A stretch of DNA of 64,000 nucleotides, taken from positions 431,593 through 495,592 of the forward strand of contig JAWKWT010000002.1 of assembly GCA_041397365.1 (NCBI GenBank), in the 5' to 3' direction. Below the pieces are notes generated by a model that was not told the DNA's origin, ran no database searches, and saw only the letters and a program-made list of their open reading frames with translations. Source of the stretch: P52-10 sp041397365. GTDB lineage: Bacteria; Pseudomonadota; Alphaproteobacteria; Rhizobiales; Xanthobacteraceae. Position 1 is the first letter of the stretch; each line of letters starts with the position of its first letter. The position numbers were made by a program, and so were the translations under genes. Shown here one piece after another: positions 1 through 9,542 of this stretch.

Positions 1-2
1 AC

Positions 3-932
3 TACAGCCGCCCCGATGGCGGCTGGATTCCGAACAAGCATGGCGGGCGGGAAAATCTCGAGGCGATCGATTTCCTCCGCCGCTTCAACAGGGAAGTCTT
101 CAGCAAATTCCCGCATGCGACCACCGCCGCGGAAGAATCCACAGCATGGCCGCAGGTGTCCCGGCCGATCGAATACGGCGGCCTCGGCTTTGGCTACAAA
201 TGGAACATGGGCTGGATGCACGACACGTTGAATTACATCGGCAAGGACCCGATCCACCGCAAACATCACCACGACCAGATTCTATTCGGTCTCCACTATG
301 CGTTCTCGGAGAATTTCATCCTCCCGCTCTCGCATGACGAGGTCGTACACGGGAAGCGCTCCATTCTCGGCCGGATGCCTGGCGACGACTGGCAGCGCTT
401 CGCCAATCTGCGCGCCTATTACGGATTCATGTTCGGTCATCCCGGCAAGAAGCTCTTATTCATGGGCGCGGAGTTCGGCCAGGAGCGGGAGTGGAATCAC
501 GATTCCTCGCTGGACTGGCATCTGCTCGACCAGCCGAAGCATCGCGGCGTCCAGTCGCTGATCCGCGATCTGAACGAGATGTACCGGCAATTGCCGGCGC
601 TGCATCAGCTCGATTGCGATGAGGCCGGTTTCGAATGGGTCGTAACCGACGATGCCGGCCGCAGCATTTTCGCCTGGCTGCGCAAGAGCGCAAGCGGGCG
701 CGAGCAATGTCTCGTCGTCGCGAATTTCACGCCGAATGTCTATCACGACTACGTCGTGCGCGTGCCGTTTCCCGGCGTCTGGCGCGAAATTCTCAACACG
801 GATTCCAGTCATTATGGCGGCAGCAATGTCGGAAATGGCGGCGCGATCAGCGCATCGGATACGCCGGTGCCGACGCTTCGCCTGACGATACCCCCTCTCG
901 CCGTCATCTTTTTGCAACCGGATTCCCGCTGA
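3..932 (+). CDS. glgB: 1,4-alpha-glucan branching enzyme, C-terminal part
   Basis: Branching enzyme (GH13) that makes alpha-1,6 branches in glycogen. Only the C-terminal ~309 residues are present; the reading frame is open from the window's left edge, so the start lies upstream. The retained part starts just before the catalytic Glu region (AEEST) and contains the family signature LSHDEVVHGK with its transition-state Asp, then the C-terminal beta-sandwich. The catalytic nucleophile Asp lies outside the window. The stop overlaps the glgX start (ATGA), so it is the upstream gene of a translationally coupled glgB-glgX-treZ-treY operon. Identification is firm; only completeness is unknown. Confidence 0.95.
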   Translation, partial: YSRPDGGWIPNKHGGRENLEAIDFLRRFNREVFSKFPHATTAAEESTAWPQVSRPIEYGGLGFGYKWNMGWMHDTLNYIGKDPIHRKHHHDQILFGLHYAFSENFILPLSHDEVVHGKRSILGRMPGDDWQRFANLRAYYGFMFGHPGKKLLFMGAEFGQEREWNHDSSLDWHLLDQPKHRGVQSLIRDLNEMYRQLPALHQLDCDEAGFEWVVTDDAGRSIFAWLRKSASGREQCLVVANFTPNVYHDYVVRVPFPGVWREILNTDSSHYGGSNVGNGGAISASDTPVPTLRLTIPPLAVIFLQPDSR

Positions 933-3034
933 TGCGCGTACTGCAAGGATCGCCCACTCGCCTCGGAGCCAGTTGGGATGGCCGCGGCACGAACTTCGCC
1001 CTCTTTTCGGCCAACGCCGAGAAGGTCGAACTCTGCATTTTCGATAGTCAAGGAAGGCGCGAGGTCGACCGGGTTGCGCTTCCCGAGCGAACCGAGGACG
1101 TGTGGCACGGCTATTTGCCCGAGGTCACGCCCGGACAACTCTACGGATACCGCGTTCACGGCCCCTACGATCCGGAGAACGGACATCGCTTCAACAGCCA
1201 CAAGCTGCTGATTGATCCTTATGCGAAAGCCCTCGCCGGCCGGCTTGTCTGGAGCGACGCGCATTTCGGCTATCGGCCCGGCAGCCGGCGCCAGGATCTG
1301 TCGTTCGACCGGCGGGACAATTCGCGCGGCATGCCGAAGTCCGTGGTGGTGGACGAGCATTCCGTCAGCTTATCGCAGGATCACAGGCCGAATATTCCCT
1401 GGGAGGACACGATCATCTACGAGGCCCATGTGAAAGGGCTCACAAAGCTTCGCAACGACATACCGGCCGGCCTGCGTGGCGGCTACCGCGCCCTCGCCGC
1501 CCCGCAGATGATCGATCATCTGCGACGGCTCGGCGTCACCACGGTCGAGCTTCTGCCGATCCACGCCTTCGTCGACGACCGGACGCTGGTCGAACGCAAG
1601 CTGGTGAACTACTGGGGCTACAATTCGATCGGCTTCTTCGCACCCGAGCCGCGCTACGCTCAGAACGGAGCCGAGGACGATTTGCGCACCGCGATCGCGC
1701 GTCTGCACGACGCCGGCTTCGAGGTGATCCTGGATGTCGTCTACAATCACACCGCCGAGGGCAACCATATGGGGCCCACGCTCTCGTTCCGGGGGATCGA
1801 CAACGCCTCCTATTATTGGCTGATGCCCGGAGAGAAACGCTATTACGACGACTTCACCGGCTGCGGAAATTCGCTGAACCTGACCAATATGCGCGTGTTG
1901 CAGATGGTCATGGACTCGCTTCGCCACTGGGTGAACGTCTATGGCGTCGATGGCTTCCGCTTCGATCTTGCGAGCACGCTCGCGCGTGGCCCGAACGGCT
2001 TCGACCAGCAGAGCTCGTTTCTCACCGCGGTCCGGCAGGACCCCGTGCTGTCCGGCGTCAAACTCATTGCCGAGCCCTGGGACGTCGGCATGGGCGGCTA
2101 TCAGGTCGGCGGCTTTCCGTCGCAATGGTCGGAATGGAACGATCGCTATCGCCACACGCTGCGACGCTTCTGGTGCGGCGAAGGCAACCTGATCGGCGAC
2201 GTCGGGCGGCGGATGACGGGGTCCGCCGACCTGTTCGACCATAACGCGCGCGGCCCCAGAGCCAGCATCAATCACGTCACCGTTCATGACGGCTTCACGC
2301 TGTCCGATCTCTATTCGTACAACGAGAAGCGCAACGAGGCCAACGGCGAAGACAATCGCGACGGCTCTAACGACAACCAGAGCACAAATTGCGGACACGA
2401 AGGGCCGACCGACGATTCCGCGATCATCGAGCTTCGACGCCAGCTGCGACGAAACCAGATCGCCTGCCTGATGCTCGCGCAGGGAGTTCCGCTCCTGCTC
2501 GCCGGCGACGAGGCCGGCAACAGCCAGGGCGGCAACAACAACGCCTATTGCCAGGACAATGAGGTCGGCTGGATCGACTGGTCGGCGCTCGGCACACCGG
2601 ACGATATGTCTGACTTCGTCGGCAAGCTTGCCGCGATCCGCAAACGGCTTCCGCAGCTCACCCCGCGGCATTGGGTTCAGGGCAGGACCGAGAGCGGCTT
2701 CGACGTCCTCTGGCTGACGCCGATGGCGACCGAGATGACCGAGGCCGACTGGAATTTTCCGGAAGGCCGGTTTCTTTCCTATGTGCTGGCGGCGCCTTCT
2801 GGCGACGACGGCTCGACGCTTTACATCGCCCTCAACGCGGCGGAAGAGGAGATCGAATTCGTTCTTCCGACCTTTCCCGGCATCGAAGACTGGACGTCGA
2901 TCCTCGACACCAGCGCACAGGCCGACGGCGCAAAGCATGCGCCCGGCGCGAGCGCAAAAGCCGCAGCTCGTTCGGTTCTCGTATTCGAAGGACCGCATGC
3001 CGGCACGGATCGCTCTCACGAAAGCCGGAGTTAG
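932..3034 (+). CDS. glgX: Glycogen debranching enzyme GlgX
   Basis: GH13 isoamylase-type enzyme of 700 residues that removes alpha-1,6 branches from glycogen and supplies linear maltodextrin to TreY next door. The N-terminus (GASWDGRGTNFALFSANAEK) is a CBM48-like domain. Catalytic-barrel motifs are VYNHTAEG near residue 270, DGFRFDLAS near 340 (nucleophile Asp), AEPWD near 380 (acid/base Glu) and HDGFTL near 452. I chose the ATG at 932, which overlaps the glgB stop as ATGA and precedes the conserved N-terminal domain; the frame is also open further upstream, but that sequence is only a shadow of glgB. Length is normal for the family and no defects are seen. Confidence 0.95.
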   Translation: MRVLQGSPTRLGASWDGRGTNFALFSANAEKVELCIFDSQGRREVDRVALPERTEDVWHGYLPEVTPGQLYGYRVHGPYDPENGHRFNSHKLLIDPYAKALAGRLVWSDAHFGYRPGSRRQDLSFDRRDNSRGMPKSVVVDEHSVSLSQDHRPNIPWEDTIIYEAHVKGLTKLRNDIPAGLRGGYRALAAPQMIDHLRRLGVTTVELLPIHAFVDDRTLVERKLVNYWGYNSIGFFAPEPRYAQNGAEDDLRTAIARLHDAGFEVILDVVYNHTAEGNHMGPTLSFRGIDNASYYWLMPGEKRYYDDFTGCGNSLNLTNMRVLQMVMDSLRHWVNVYGVDGFRFDLASTLARGPNGFDQQSSFLTAVRQDPVLSGVKLIAEPWDVGMGGYQVGGFPSQWSEWNDRYRHTLRRFWCGEGNLIGDVGRRMTGSADLFDHNARGPRASINHVTVHDGFTLSDLYSYNEKRNEANGEDNRDGSNDNQSTNCGHEGPTDDSAIIELRRQLRRNQIACLMLAQGVPLLLAGDEAGNSQGGNNNAYCQDNEVGWIDWSALGTPDDMSDFVGKLAAIRKRLPQLTPRHWVQGRTESGFDVLWLTPMATEMTEADWNFPEGRFLSYVLAAPSGDDGSTLYIALNAAEEEIEFVLPTFPGIEDWTSILDTSAQADGAKHAPGASAKAAARSVLVFEGPHAGTDRSHESRS

Positions 3035-3036
3035 GC

Positions 3037-4791
3037 ATGGATAGCGCCGGGCGCAGCTTCGGCCCTACACTTTCCGCCTCAGGAACGACATTCCGGCTCT
3101 GGGCGCCGGCTGCGAAATCGGTCGAGGTCATTATCGACGGCAACGGCTTCGAAATGACCCGCGCGTCGAACGGCTGGTTCACGACGACCATCGCAGCCTC
3201 AGGTGCCGGCGCCCGCTATCGCTTCAGGATCGATGGCGAACTCGATATCCCCGATCCGGCATCGCAATATCAGCCCGAGGATATCGCAGGCCCAAGCGAG
3301 GTCATCGATCACTCCGCCTTTTCCTGGCGCGCCGAGCGATGGCGCGGACGGCCATGGCAGGACGCCGTCTTTCTGGAATGCCATGTCGGCACGTTCTCTC
3401 CGGAAGGCACCTTTCGCGGCCTCATCGACCGGCTGGATCACATCGTCGAAACAGGGATCAGCGCGATCGAACTGATGCCGGTCGCGGACTTTCCGGGCCG
3501 CCGCAACTGGGGCTATGACGGCGTTCTCTGGTACGCGCCCGATAACACCTACGGCTCGCCGGACGATCTGAAGCGTCTGATTGACGAAGCGCATCTGCGC
3601 GGCATCATGGTGTTTCTCGATGTCGTGTACAATCATTTCGGTCCGGAGGGAAACTACCTCGCGCGCCATGCGCCGCAGTTTTTCCGCGACGCCGCCACGC
3701 CATGGGGCGCGGCGATCGACTATTCGGTACCGGAGGTGAAAGCCTTCGCGATCGAGAATGCGATCGCGTGGCTCGACGACTATCGTTTCGACGGACTGCG
3801 CCTCGATGCGGTGCATGCGATCGTCGAGCCGGGCGGACTGTCGTTTCTGGAAGATCTCAGCAAGCGGGTCGGCACGCTCGCGGAGGAGACCGGCCGCCAT
3901 CTGCATCTGGTGCTGGAAAATGACGACAACCGCAGTTCGCTGCTCGATCCGCTCACCGTCGTTCCTTCGGGGCGATACCGCGCGCAGTGGAACGACGACT
4001 ATCACCATGCCTGGCACGTCCTGCTCTCCGGCGAGACGCAAGGCTACTATTCCGACTATGCGATCCGGCCAGGACAGATGATCGCCCGCATGCTGCGGCA
4101 AGGCTTCGCCTATCAGGGCGAACCGTCCGGGCATCGCGGCGGCAAGACGCGCGGAGAATCGACCCGCAATCTTCCGCCGACCGCTTTCGTCAACTTTATC
4201 CAGAATCACGACCAGATCGGCAATCGCGCCTTGGGCGACCGGCTTGAATGGTCGGCGACCGCCGCAGAGATCGAAGCCGCGCTCGCGGTGACGCTGCTGG
4301 CGCCGATGCCACCCTTGCTTTTCATGGGCGAGGAATGGGGAGCGCGCACGCCCTTCCCGTTCTTCTGCGATTTTCAGGGCGAATTGGCCGACGCCGTCCG
4401 GCGGGGCCGGCGCAAGGAATTCGCCGACGCCTACGCCACGTTCGGCGATGACGTGCCCGATCCGCTTTCGCCAGCGACATTCGAGGCGGCAAAGCTGGAT
4501 TGGTCGAGCATCGATCCGAAACGCCATCAACTCGTCAAGCGATTGCTCACCGTCCGGAAGGCCGAGATCGTTCCTCGACTCTCGGCCGCTTCGTTCGGCC
4601 AGGCGGAATTTCGTCCGGATGGTCTTCTGACCGCACGCTGGACTCTCGCCGATCGCACCGCGCTCATGCTGTCTGCAAATCTTTCCGATTCCATAATCCG
4701 CCTCGCAGCCCCGCGCGGACACATCATCTGGGGCGAAAATTCCGACCAGGCAAAACCCTGGTCGGTCCGGTGGACGGCGGGAGACGATTGA
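3037..4791 (+). CDS. treZ: Malto-oligosyltrehalose trehalohydrolase
   Basis: GH13 enzyme of 584 residues that hydrolyses maltooligosyl-trehalose, made by TreY, to free trehalose. An N-terminal beta domain (FRLWAPAAKSVEV) is followed by the barrel: VVYNHFGPEGNYL near residue 195, FDGLRLDAVHAI near 252 (nucleophile Asp), LENDDN near 293 (acid Glu), NHDQIGNRALGDRL near 390 and FMGEEWGA near 429. The ATG at 3037 starts two bases after the glgX stop and directly precedes the conserved domain. The stop overlaps the treY ATG. Length and motifs are canonical. Confidence 0.95.
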   Translation: MDSAGRSFGPTLSASGTTFRLWAPAAKSVEVIIDGNGFEMTRASNGWFTTTIAASGAGARYRFRIDGELDIPDPASQYQPEDIAGPSEVIDHSAFSWRAERWRGRPWQDAVFLECHVGTFSPEGTFRGLIDRLDHIVETGISAIELMPVADFPGRRNWGYDGVLWYAPDNTYGSPDDLKRLIDEAHLRGIMVFLDVVYNHFGPEGNYLARHAPQFFRDAATPWGAAIDYSVPEVKAFAIENAIAWLDDYRFDGLRLDAVHAIVEPGGLSFLEDLSKRVGTLAEETGRHLHLVLENDDNRSSLLDPLTVVPSGRYRAQWNDDYHHAWHVLLSGETQGYYSDYAIRPGQMIARMLRQGFAYQGEPSGHRGGKTRGESTRNLPPTAFVNFIQNHDQIGNRALGDRLEWSATAAEIEAALAVTLLAPMPPLLFMGEEWGARTPFPFFCDFQGELADAVRRGRRKEFADAYATFGDDVPDPLSPATFEAAKLDWSSIDPKRHQLVKRLLTVRKAEIVPRLSAASFGQAEFRPDGLLTARWTLADRTALMLSANLSDSIIRLAAPRGHIIWGENSDQAKPWSVRWTAGDD

Positions 4792-7517
4792 TGGCCGGCG
4801 CTCCATCGACCTATCGGCTGCAACTGACGAAGGAGTTCGGCTTCGCGCAAGCGGCTGCGATCGTTCCCTACCTCAAGGCCCTCAGGATCACCCATGTCTA
4901 TGCATCGCCCTTCATGCGCGCGCGCAGCGGCAGCACGCATGGCTACGATGTCGTCGATCACGCCGCGTTCAATCCCGAGCTTGGTGGCGAAGCGGGTTTC
5001 GATACGCTGAGCGCTGCCCTGAAAACCAACGGCATGGGACTGATCCTCGATTTCGTCCCCAATCATATGGGCGTCCATTTCGCCGACAATATGTGGTGGC
5101 TCGACGTCCTCGAATGGGGACCGAAATCACGATTTGCAAAATCGTTCGACATCGATTGGGACCTGCTTCCGCACCGGCGAAAGCCGGGCGTTCTGCTACC
5201 GATTCTCGGCACATCCTATGGCGAAGCGCTCGACAATGGCGACATCCGGTTGGAGTACGATGCAGAGGCAGGTTCGTTCAGCGCCTACTATTTCGAACAT
5301 CGGCTGCCGATCGCGCCGCAATCCTACAGGGAGATTCTGAGAGCAGTTGCCGCCGCGGAGGCCGAAGACGGCCCTGCCGGCCGCGCACTTCTGTCGCTCG
5401 CAGAAGCCTACCGCCGAACCGGAATTCCAGACGCCGAGAGCGCCGTCCGACTCAGAAGTGCGCTGAAGGACCTTTCCGGAGCGGGCGATGTCATTCGGCG
5501 AGGCCTTGCCGCGTTCCGGCCTGAGAATGGACGCACGCAAGCGCATTCACTTCACATGCTTCTCGAGCGTCAGCACTATCGACTTTCGCACTGGAAACTG
5601 GCCAGCAGCGACATCAATTATCGCCGCTTCTTCGACGTCAACTCGCTCGCGGGGCTGCGCGTCGAGGATCGTGATACGTTCGACCGCGTTCATAAGCTTG
5701 TCCGGCGTCTGATCGAAACGGATCGAATTCAGGGGCTGCGTATCGATCATATCGACGGGCTGCACGATCCGATCGGATATCTCCAGCGGCTTCGAAGGCT
5801 GATCCGCGATGCGCAGGGGACCTCGCCTCGCCCGTTCATGTTGTGGATCGAAAAAATTCTGGCCGAGCACGAGTCGCTCGACCCTTTCAAAGCGTGCGAC
5901 GGCACCACCGGCTACGAGTGGATGAACCTGTTCAGTCATGTTCTGCTCGCACCAGACGGATATGAGGCTCTGAAAGAAACATGGCGGCAGGCGACCAGCC
6001 TGTCTCCGGCGTTCGAACCGGTCCTGCTCGAGGCGAAACGTCGTGTTCTGGAAACGCTGCTGGTCAGCGAATTCACGGTGCTGACGCGGCTGCTCGGGCG
6101 CATCGCCGCGGGGCATTATTCCACGCGGGACTATTCCGAAGACAGTCTACGGCAGGCCCTGACGCTGTTCGTCCTGCATTTTCCGGTCTATCGGACTTAC
6201 ATTCGCGGCACGACGATCAGCAGAACCGATCGAATCATGATCGAGACTACCCTGGGCGAGGCACAGCGCGACTGGTTCGCTGCCGATGACGGCATCTTCA
6301 CTTTTCTTCGCGATGTTCTGACGCTCGACCTGCTGCTGCCCGGACGCACCGCGCACAGCCCGGCGCGCGTCCGCCGTTTCGTCTCGAAGCTCCAGCAATT
6401 CACCGGTCCGCTGATGGCAAAATCGCTCGAGGACACGGCCTTCTACCGCTTTCCGCTGCTGCTCGCGCTGAACGAGGTCGGCGGCAATCCCGCGGCAAGC
6501 CCGGTGTCGCCCGCCGATTTCCATCAGCGCATGAGCGCACGCGCGCAAGCGTGGCCGCGCGGAATGACATCCACCGCGACGCATGACACGAAGCGCGGAG
6601 AGGATGCACGCATGCGAATTCTCTCGATCGCCGAGATCGCCGGCGAATGGACCGCGAATGTCGAGCGATGGAAGACACTCAACGCGCATCTGGTCAAGCT
6701 GGCCGACGGACGACGTTGCCCATCGCTTGTCGACGAGTACATGATCTATCAGGCGCTCATCGGCGCGTGGCCGCTCGATGGCGTGACGCCTTCCTTTGTC
6801 GAGCGACTCAAAGCCTATGTGCACAAGGCGGTGCGGGAAGAAAAGCTGAACACCAGCTGGCTCGATCCCAACGCGGCCTATGAAGAAGGGATACTGGCGT
6901 TTGTCGATGGCATCTTAAACATCGCCAAGTCTGAGGCGTTTATCGCCTCGCTTTCGTCGTTTGCGCGCCGGACGGCGCTGCTCGGAGCACTGAACAGTCT
7001 CAGCCAGTTGACGCTCAAGGCTACGGTGCCGGGCGTGCCGGATTTCTATCAGGGCACGGAATTGTGGGATTTGTCGCTGGTGGACCCGGACAATCGCAGG
7101 CCCGTCGACTTCTCGCTTCGTACAGGACTACTGCAAAAGGATGCCAGTATATCGTCCGGCCAATGGGAGACGGGCGAGATCAAACTAAAATGGACCGCTC
7201 GCCTGCTCGACCTGCGCGCGAGGCACGCCGACGTCTTTGCGCGCGGCGGCTACACGCCGCTTGCCGTTCAGGGACGGCACGCCGATCATGTGATTGCCTT
7301 CACCCGCAGCCACAAGGAGAAGGCGGTGTCGATCGTCACCCTCCGCCATTTCGCTCCGCTTATGGAAGACTTCACGGAATGGCCCGATTTTCAGAACATC
7401 GATGCGAATATCAGCATCGCCGGAACGCGCGTAAACATAGCTCGTTTGTTGGCCGGTTGTCCGTCGGCTATGCTTTTTCACGACGATCTGTCGTCCATTG
7501 GAAACGAGAGCCCCTGA
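4791..7517 (+). CDS. treY: Maltooligosyl trehalose synthase
   Basis: GH13 enzyme of 908 residues that isomerises the reducing-end alpha-1,4 bond of maltodextrins to alpha,alpha-1,1, giving the TreZ substrate. Visible motifs: STYRLQL at the N-terminus, GSTHGYDVVDH near residue 50, LDFVPNHMG near 88, GLRIDHIDGLHDP near 318 (nucleophile Asp), WIEKIL near 352 (acid/base Glu), GTTGYEWMN near 372 and TSTATHDTKRGEDAR near 595. The ATG at 4791 overlaps the treZ stop (ATGA). It is the last gene of the glycogen-to-trehalose operon; the next gene is convergent. Trehalose from this TreYZ route is a typical osmolyte and desiccation protectant in rhizobia-like bacteria (family knowledge). Confidence 0.95.
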   Translation: MAGAPSTYRLQLTKEFGFAQAAAIVPYLKALRITHVYASPFMRARSGSTHGYDVVDHAAFNPELGGEAGFDTLSAALKTNGMGLILDFVPNHMGVHFADNMWWLDVLEWGPKSRFAKSFDIDWDLLPHRRKPGVLLPILGTSYGEALDNGDIRLEYDAEAGSFSAYYFEHRLPIAPQSYREILRAVAAAEAEDGPAGRALLSLAEAYRRTGIPDAESAVRLRSALKDLSGAGDVIRRGLAAFRPENGRTQAHSLHMLLERQHYRLSHWKLASSDINYRRFFDVNSLAGLRVEDRDTFDRVHKLVRRLIETDRIQGLRIDHIDGLHDPIGYLQRLRRLIRDAQGTSPRPFMLWIEKILAEHESLDPFKACDGTTGYEWMNLFSHVLLAPDGYEALKETWRQATSLSPAFEPVLLEAKRRVLETLLVSEFTVLTRLLGRIAAGHYSTRDYSEDSLRQALTLFVLHFPVYRTYIRGTTISRTDRIMIETTLGEAQRDWFAADDGIFTFLRDVLTLDLLLPGRTAHSPARVRRFVSKLQQFTGPLMAKSLEDTAFYRFPLLLALNEVGGNPAASPVSPADFHQRMSARAQAWPRGMTSTATHDTKRGEDARMRILSIAEIAGEWTANVERWKTLNAHLVKLADGRRCPSLVDEYMIYQALIGAWPLDGVTPSFVERLKAYVHKAVREEKLNTSWLDPNAAYEEGILAFVDGILNIAKSEAFIASLSSFARRTALLGALNSLSQLTLKATVPGVPDFYQGTELWDLSLVDPDNRRPVDFSLRTGLLQKDASISSGQWETGEIKLKWTARLLDLRARHADVFARGGYTPLAVQGRHADHVIAFTRSHKEKAVSIVTLRHFAPLMEDFTEWPDFQNIDANISIAGTRVNIARLLAGCPSAMLFHDDLSSIGNESP

Positions 7518-7673
7518 CCTGCAAGATCGAAGCTCGTGGCTGCACGGCGGAAATGATTTCGAGCGCAAAGGCGCGTTCAGCCAGCATGGCTGCCGAAACA
7601 CGCACGCGGACACACGCGATTTGATGCGCAGCTCGCTCCGGAGGGCTGCCTGAGGCAGGCCCGTATTGCTACC

Positions 7674-8075
7674 TCACAATGGAAAGTGCTCGACGTGGAT
7701 ATCGGCGGCCCTGCCGAAGTAGAGCACACGCCGCCCCAAAAACGAGACGATATAGCCCGCGCACCCGAAAGCCTTCACGTTCCGGCAGAACGCGGCGTAG
7801 GAATAATCCGGCGGATTGACTTGCGCCCATTTGATCTGGGCGGCGATGCCGGGCCTATCGAATTCGGGGGCGACGGCTTCAGCACAGGCCGGCGTCTCCA
7901 GCGTCAGGCTGTCGCCAGACGGAAGGAAATAGGTCGCGGTGTGACGGCGATAATCGACGCTATAGCTCTCGAATCCCGCTTCGATGAGTTTTCCGACGAT
8001 CGCGGGAAAAGCCAGCGAGCCCGCATAGGCGGCCTCCAGGCAGTTGACGGCAATAGCGGTCTTTTGCGCGTCCAT
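7674..8075 (-). CDS. DUF1398 (YbcV-like) protein
   Basis: A 133-residue soluble protein of the DUF1398 family, function unknown. Typical features are a short helical N-terminus (AIAVNCLEAAYAGSLAFPAIVGKL), the segment DYRRHTATYFLPSGDSLTLETP, and a C-terminus FGCAGYIVSFLGRRVLYFG followed by VEHFPL. An AAAGGAG ribosome-binding site sits just upstream of the ATG. It is convergent with treY and lies in the same direction as, and downstream of, the MarR gene (39 bases apart), so it may be co-transcribed with that regulator. No catalytic motif is recognised. Confidence 0.75.
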   Translation of the reverse strand: MDAQKTAIAVNCLEAAYAGSLAFPAIVGKLIEAGFESYSVDYRRHTATYFLPSGDSLTLETPACAEAVAPEFDRPGIAAQIKWAQVNPPDYSYAAFCRNVKAFGCAGYIVSFLGRRVLYFGRAADIHVEHFPL

Positions 8076-8114
8076 GGGCGCTCCTTTCTGTGTGATTGAT
8101 TCCAGCGGCCGACG

Positions 8115-8582
8115 TCAGTCGATTGGAGGCGCAGCAAGCTGCTGGTCCAGCGCCAGCTTACGTAACACGCGCTCGAGGCTCAGCCGCTCCGAGCCGGACA
8201 ACGTGCCGAAGAATTCCGCCTCATTCTGATCGGCAAGTTTGGCAAGCCGAAGAACCAGTCTGCGAGCCGCAGGCCGCAGGGTTAGAACCTGGCTGCGCCC
8301 GCCATCGACTTGCCTGCCCACCAGATTTTTGCCGACCAGCCGATCGGCCAATTTCGATATGGCTCCACGGGTCATGCCCATCCGTTCGGCGAGCACGGAG
8401 GGAGCAATGCCTTCCTCGTCGTAGAGGGCGCGCATGAACACCCATTCGGCCACCGTTACGCCTTCGGTCTCGACTTTGCGCGCGAAACTCTGCGACACGG
8501 CATTCGAGACCATTCGCAGCCAATAGCCGAGATGGGCATGCAGTTCGCTGGGAGAGACGATCGGAGGAGGCTTCTGGTTCAT
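8115..8582 (-). CDS. MarR-family transcriptional regulator
   Basis: A 155-residue winged-helix regulator. The helix-turn-helix is in ILAERMGMTRGAISKLADRL-like sequence (APSVLAERMGMTRGAIS), followed by the wing around VDGGRSQVLTLRPAARR; flanking helices form the dimer interface. I chose the ATG at 8582 (MNQKPPP); an upstream TTG would place the start inside the palindromic operator. No Shine-Dalgarno sequence is visible in the few bases before this ATG, so a leaderless or very short-leader mRNA is possible. The palindrome abutting the start codon suggests autorepression. The ligand is unknown. Confidence 0.85.
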   Translation of the reverse strand: MNQKPPPIVSPSELHAHLGYWLRMVSNAVSQSFARKVETEGVTVAEWVFMRALYDEEGIAPSVLAERMGMTRGAISKLADRLVGKNLVGRQVDGGRSQVLTLRPAARRLVLRLAKLADQNEAEFFGTLSGSERLSLERVLRKLALDQQLAAPPID

Positions 8583-8622
8583 GTTGACTAGGAAACTAAT
8601 ATAAGATTGTTTCCTAGTCAAC
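8583..8622. promoter_or_regulatory. Perfect 14-bp inverted repeat, predicted MarR operator
   Basis: Arms GTTGACTAGGAAAC (8583-8596) and GTTTCCTAGTCAAC (8609-8622) are perfect reverse complements separated by 12 AT-rich bases. The repeat touches the MarR start codon. On the minus strand the outer arm includes TTGACT, a plausible -35 box, with AT-rich sequence after it. A dimeric MarR protein binding here would block its own promoter. Seen directly; the regulator assignment is inference from position. Confidence 0.75.
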
Positions 8623-8750
8623 AGCCATCGACTGCTCCGCTCCGCGACCGGCTGGTCCGCAGCGAACGGGGAATGTCATTCCGCGTACCGACGACGATCG
8701 CAAGGATGTCGTCGATATTGCTCACCTGCCCCGGCGCCCTGCACTCGCTG

Positions 8751-9542
8751 CTATCTGCCCTTAAAGACAGGGTCACGCTTCTCCAGAAACGAACGGACGC
8801 CTTCCAGATGATCGTCCGTTCCACGAGCAACTGTCTGCGAAAGCAGTTCGTAAGTCAGCATGCCCTCCAAACCCGTCTCAAAAGAACGCGCCAGCACTCG
8901 TTTGGTCATCGCAAGAGCGATGCGCGGTCCGTTCGCAACCTCCTCCGCGATCTGCTGAGCTTTTGCCAGAACGTCCTGCTCGGCAAATTCGGCGACAAGT
9001 CCCATATTTAGCGCATTCTCTGCATCGACTGTGGCACCTCTCAGCAACAGGCTTTTGGCCCGCGCCATGCCCACAAGGCGCGGGAGAATGTAAAAGCCCG
9101 CCCAATCCGGCACGAGTCCGCGCTTCGCAAAACCGAAGCCGAATTTCGCGTTCTTTCCTGCAACGACGATGTCTGCGGCCAGCGCCATGAAGCAACCTCC
9201 GCCGAAGGCCGCTCCGTTGACGGCACTAACCACGATGATTGATGTCGTGAGAATGCGCCGCGCAATGTCCCCGACGATCTCCAGCCTGTTCATCGTATCA
9301 TGAGGCCAATCGTCAAGCGACGAGAGTTGATTCTGCACGTCGCCGCCCGCGCAGAACGCGCGGTCACCCGCACCGGTAATCACCAGAGCGCCGCAATTCG
9401 GATCGCGCTCGGCTTCTCTGATCGTATTCAGCAGCGCAGTCCTGATGTCCCACGTCAGCGAGTTCCGACTTTCCGGACGATCAATAGTAAACGTCCAGAC
9501 CTTGTCTTTTTGATCAACTCTGTATTCGACCTTGGTATTCAT
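8751..9542 (-). CDS. Enoyl-CoA hydratase/isomerase family protein
   Basis: A crotonase-fold protein of 263 residues. It contains the CoA/oxyanion segment FCAGGDV near residue 67 and AAFGGGCFMALAADIVVAGKNAKFGF, the second oxyanion-hole stretch. The position of the classic catalytic Glu pair reads KRGLVPDWAG, so the exact reaction (hydratase, isomerase or lyase) is uncertain. The start at 9542 (MNTKVEY) overlaps the stop of the ABC ATPase gene as ATGA. It is the last gene of the importer operon, which suggests it acts on the CoA thioester of the imported substrate. Confidence 0.85.
   Translation of the reverse strand: MNTKVEYRVDQKDKVWTFTIDRPESRNSLTWDIRTALLNTIREAERDPNCGALVITGAGDRAFCAGGDVQNQLSSLDDWPHDTMNRLEIVGDIARRILTTSIIVVSAVNGAAFGGGCFMALAADIVVAGKNAKFGFGFAKRGLVPDWAGFYILPRLVGMARAKSLLLRGATVDAENALNMGLVAEFAEQDVLAKAQQIAEEVANGPRIALAMTKRVLARSFETGLEGMLTYELLSQTVARGTDDHLEGVRSFLEKRDPVFKGR

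Noticed and set aside
1370..3019. Long minus-strand open frame opposite glgX
   Set aside because: A high-GC antisense shadow of a clear glgX; no known motif.
7637..7665. GGGCTGCC...GGCAGGCCC as a terminator after treY
   Set aside because: The stem needs a bulge and no T run follows on either strand; too weak to call.
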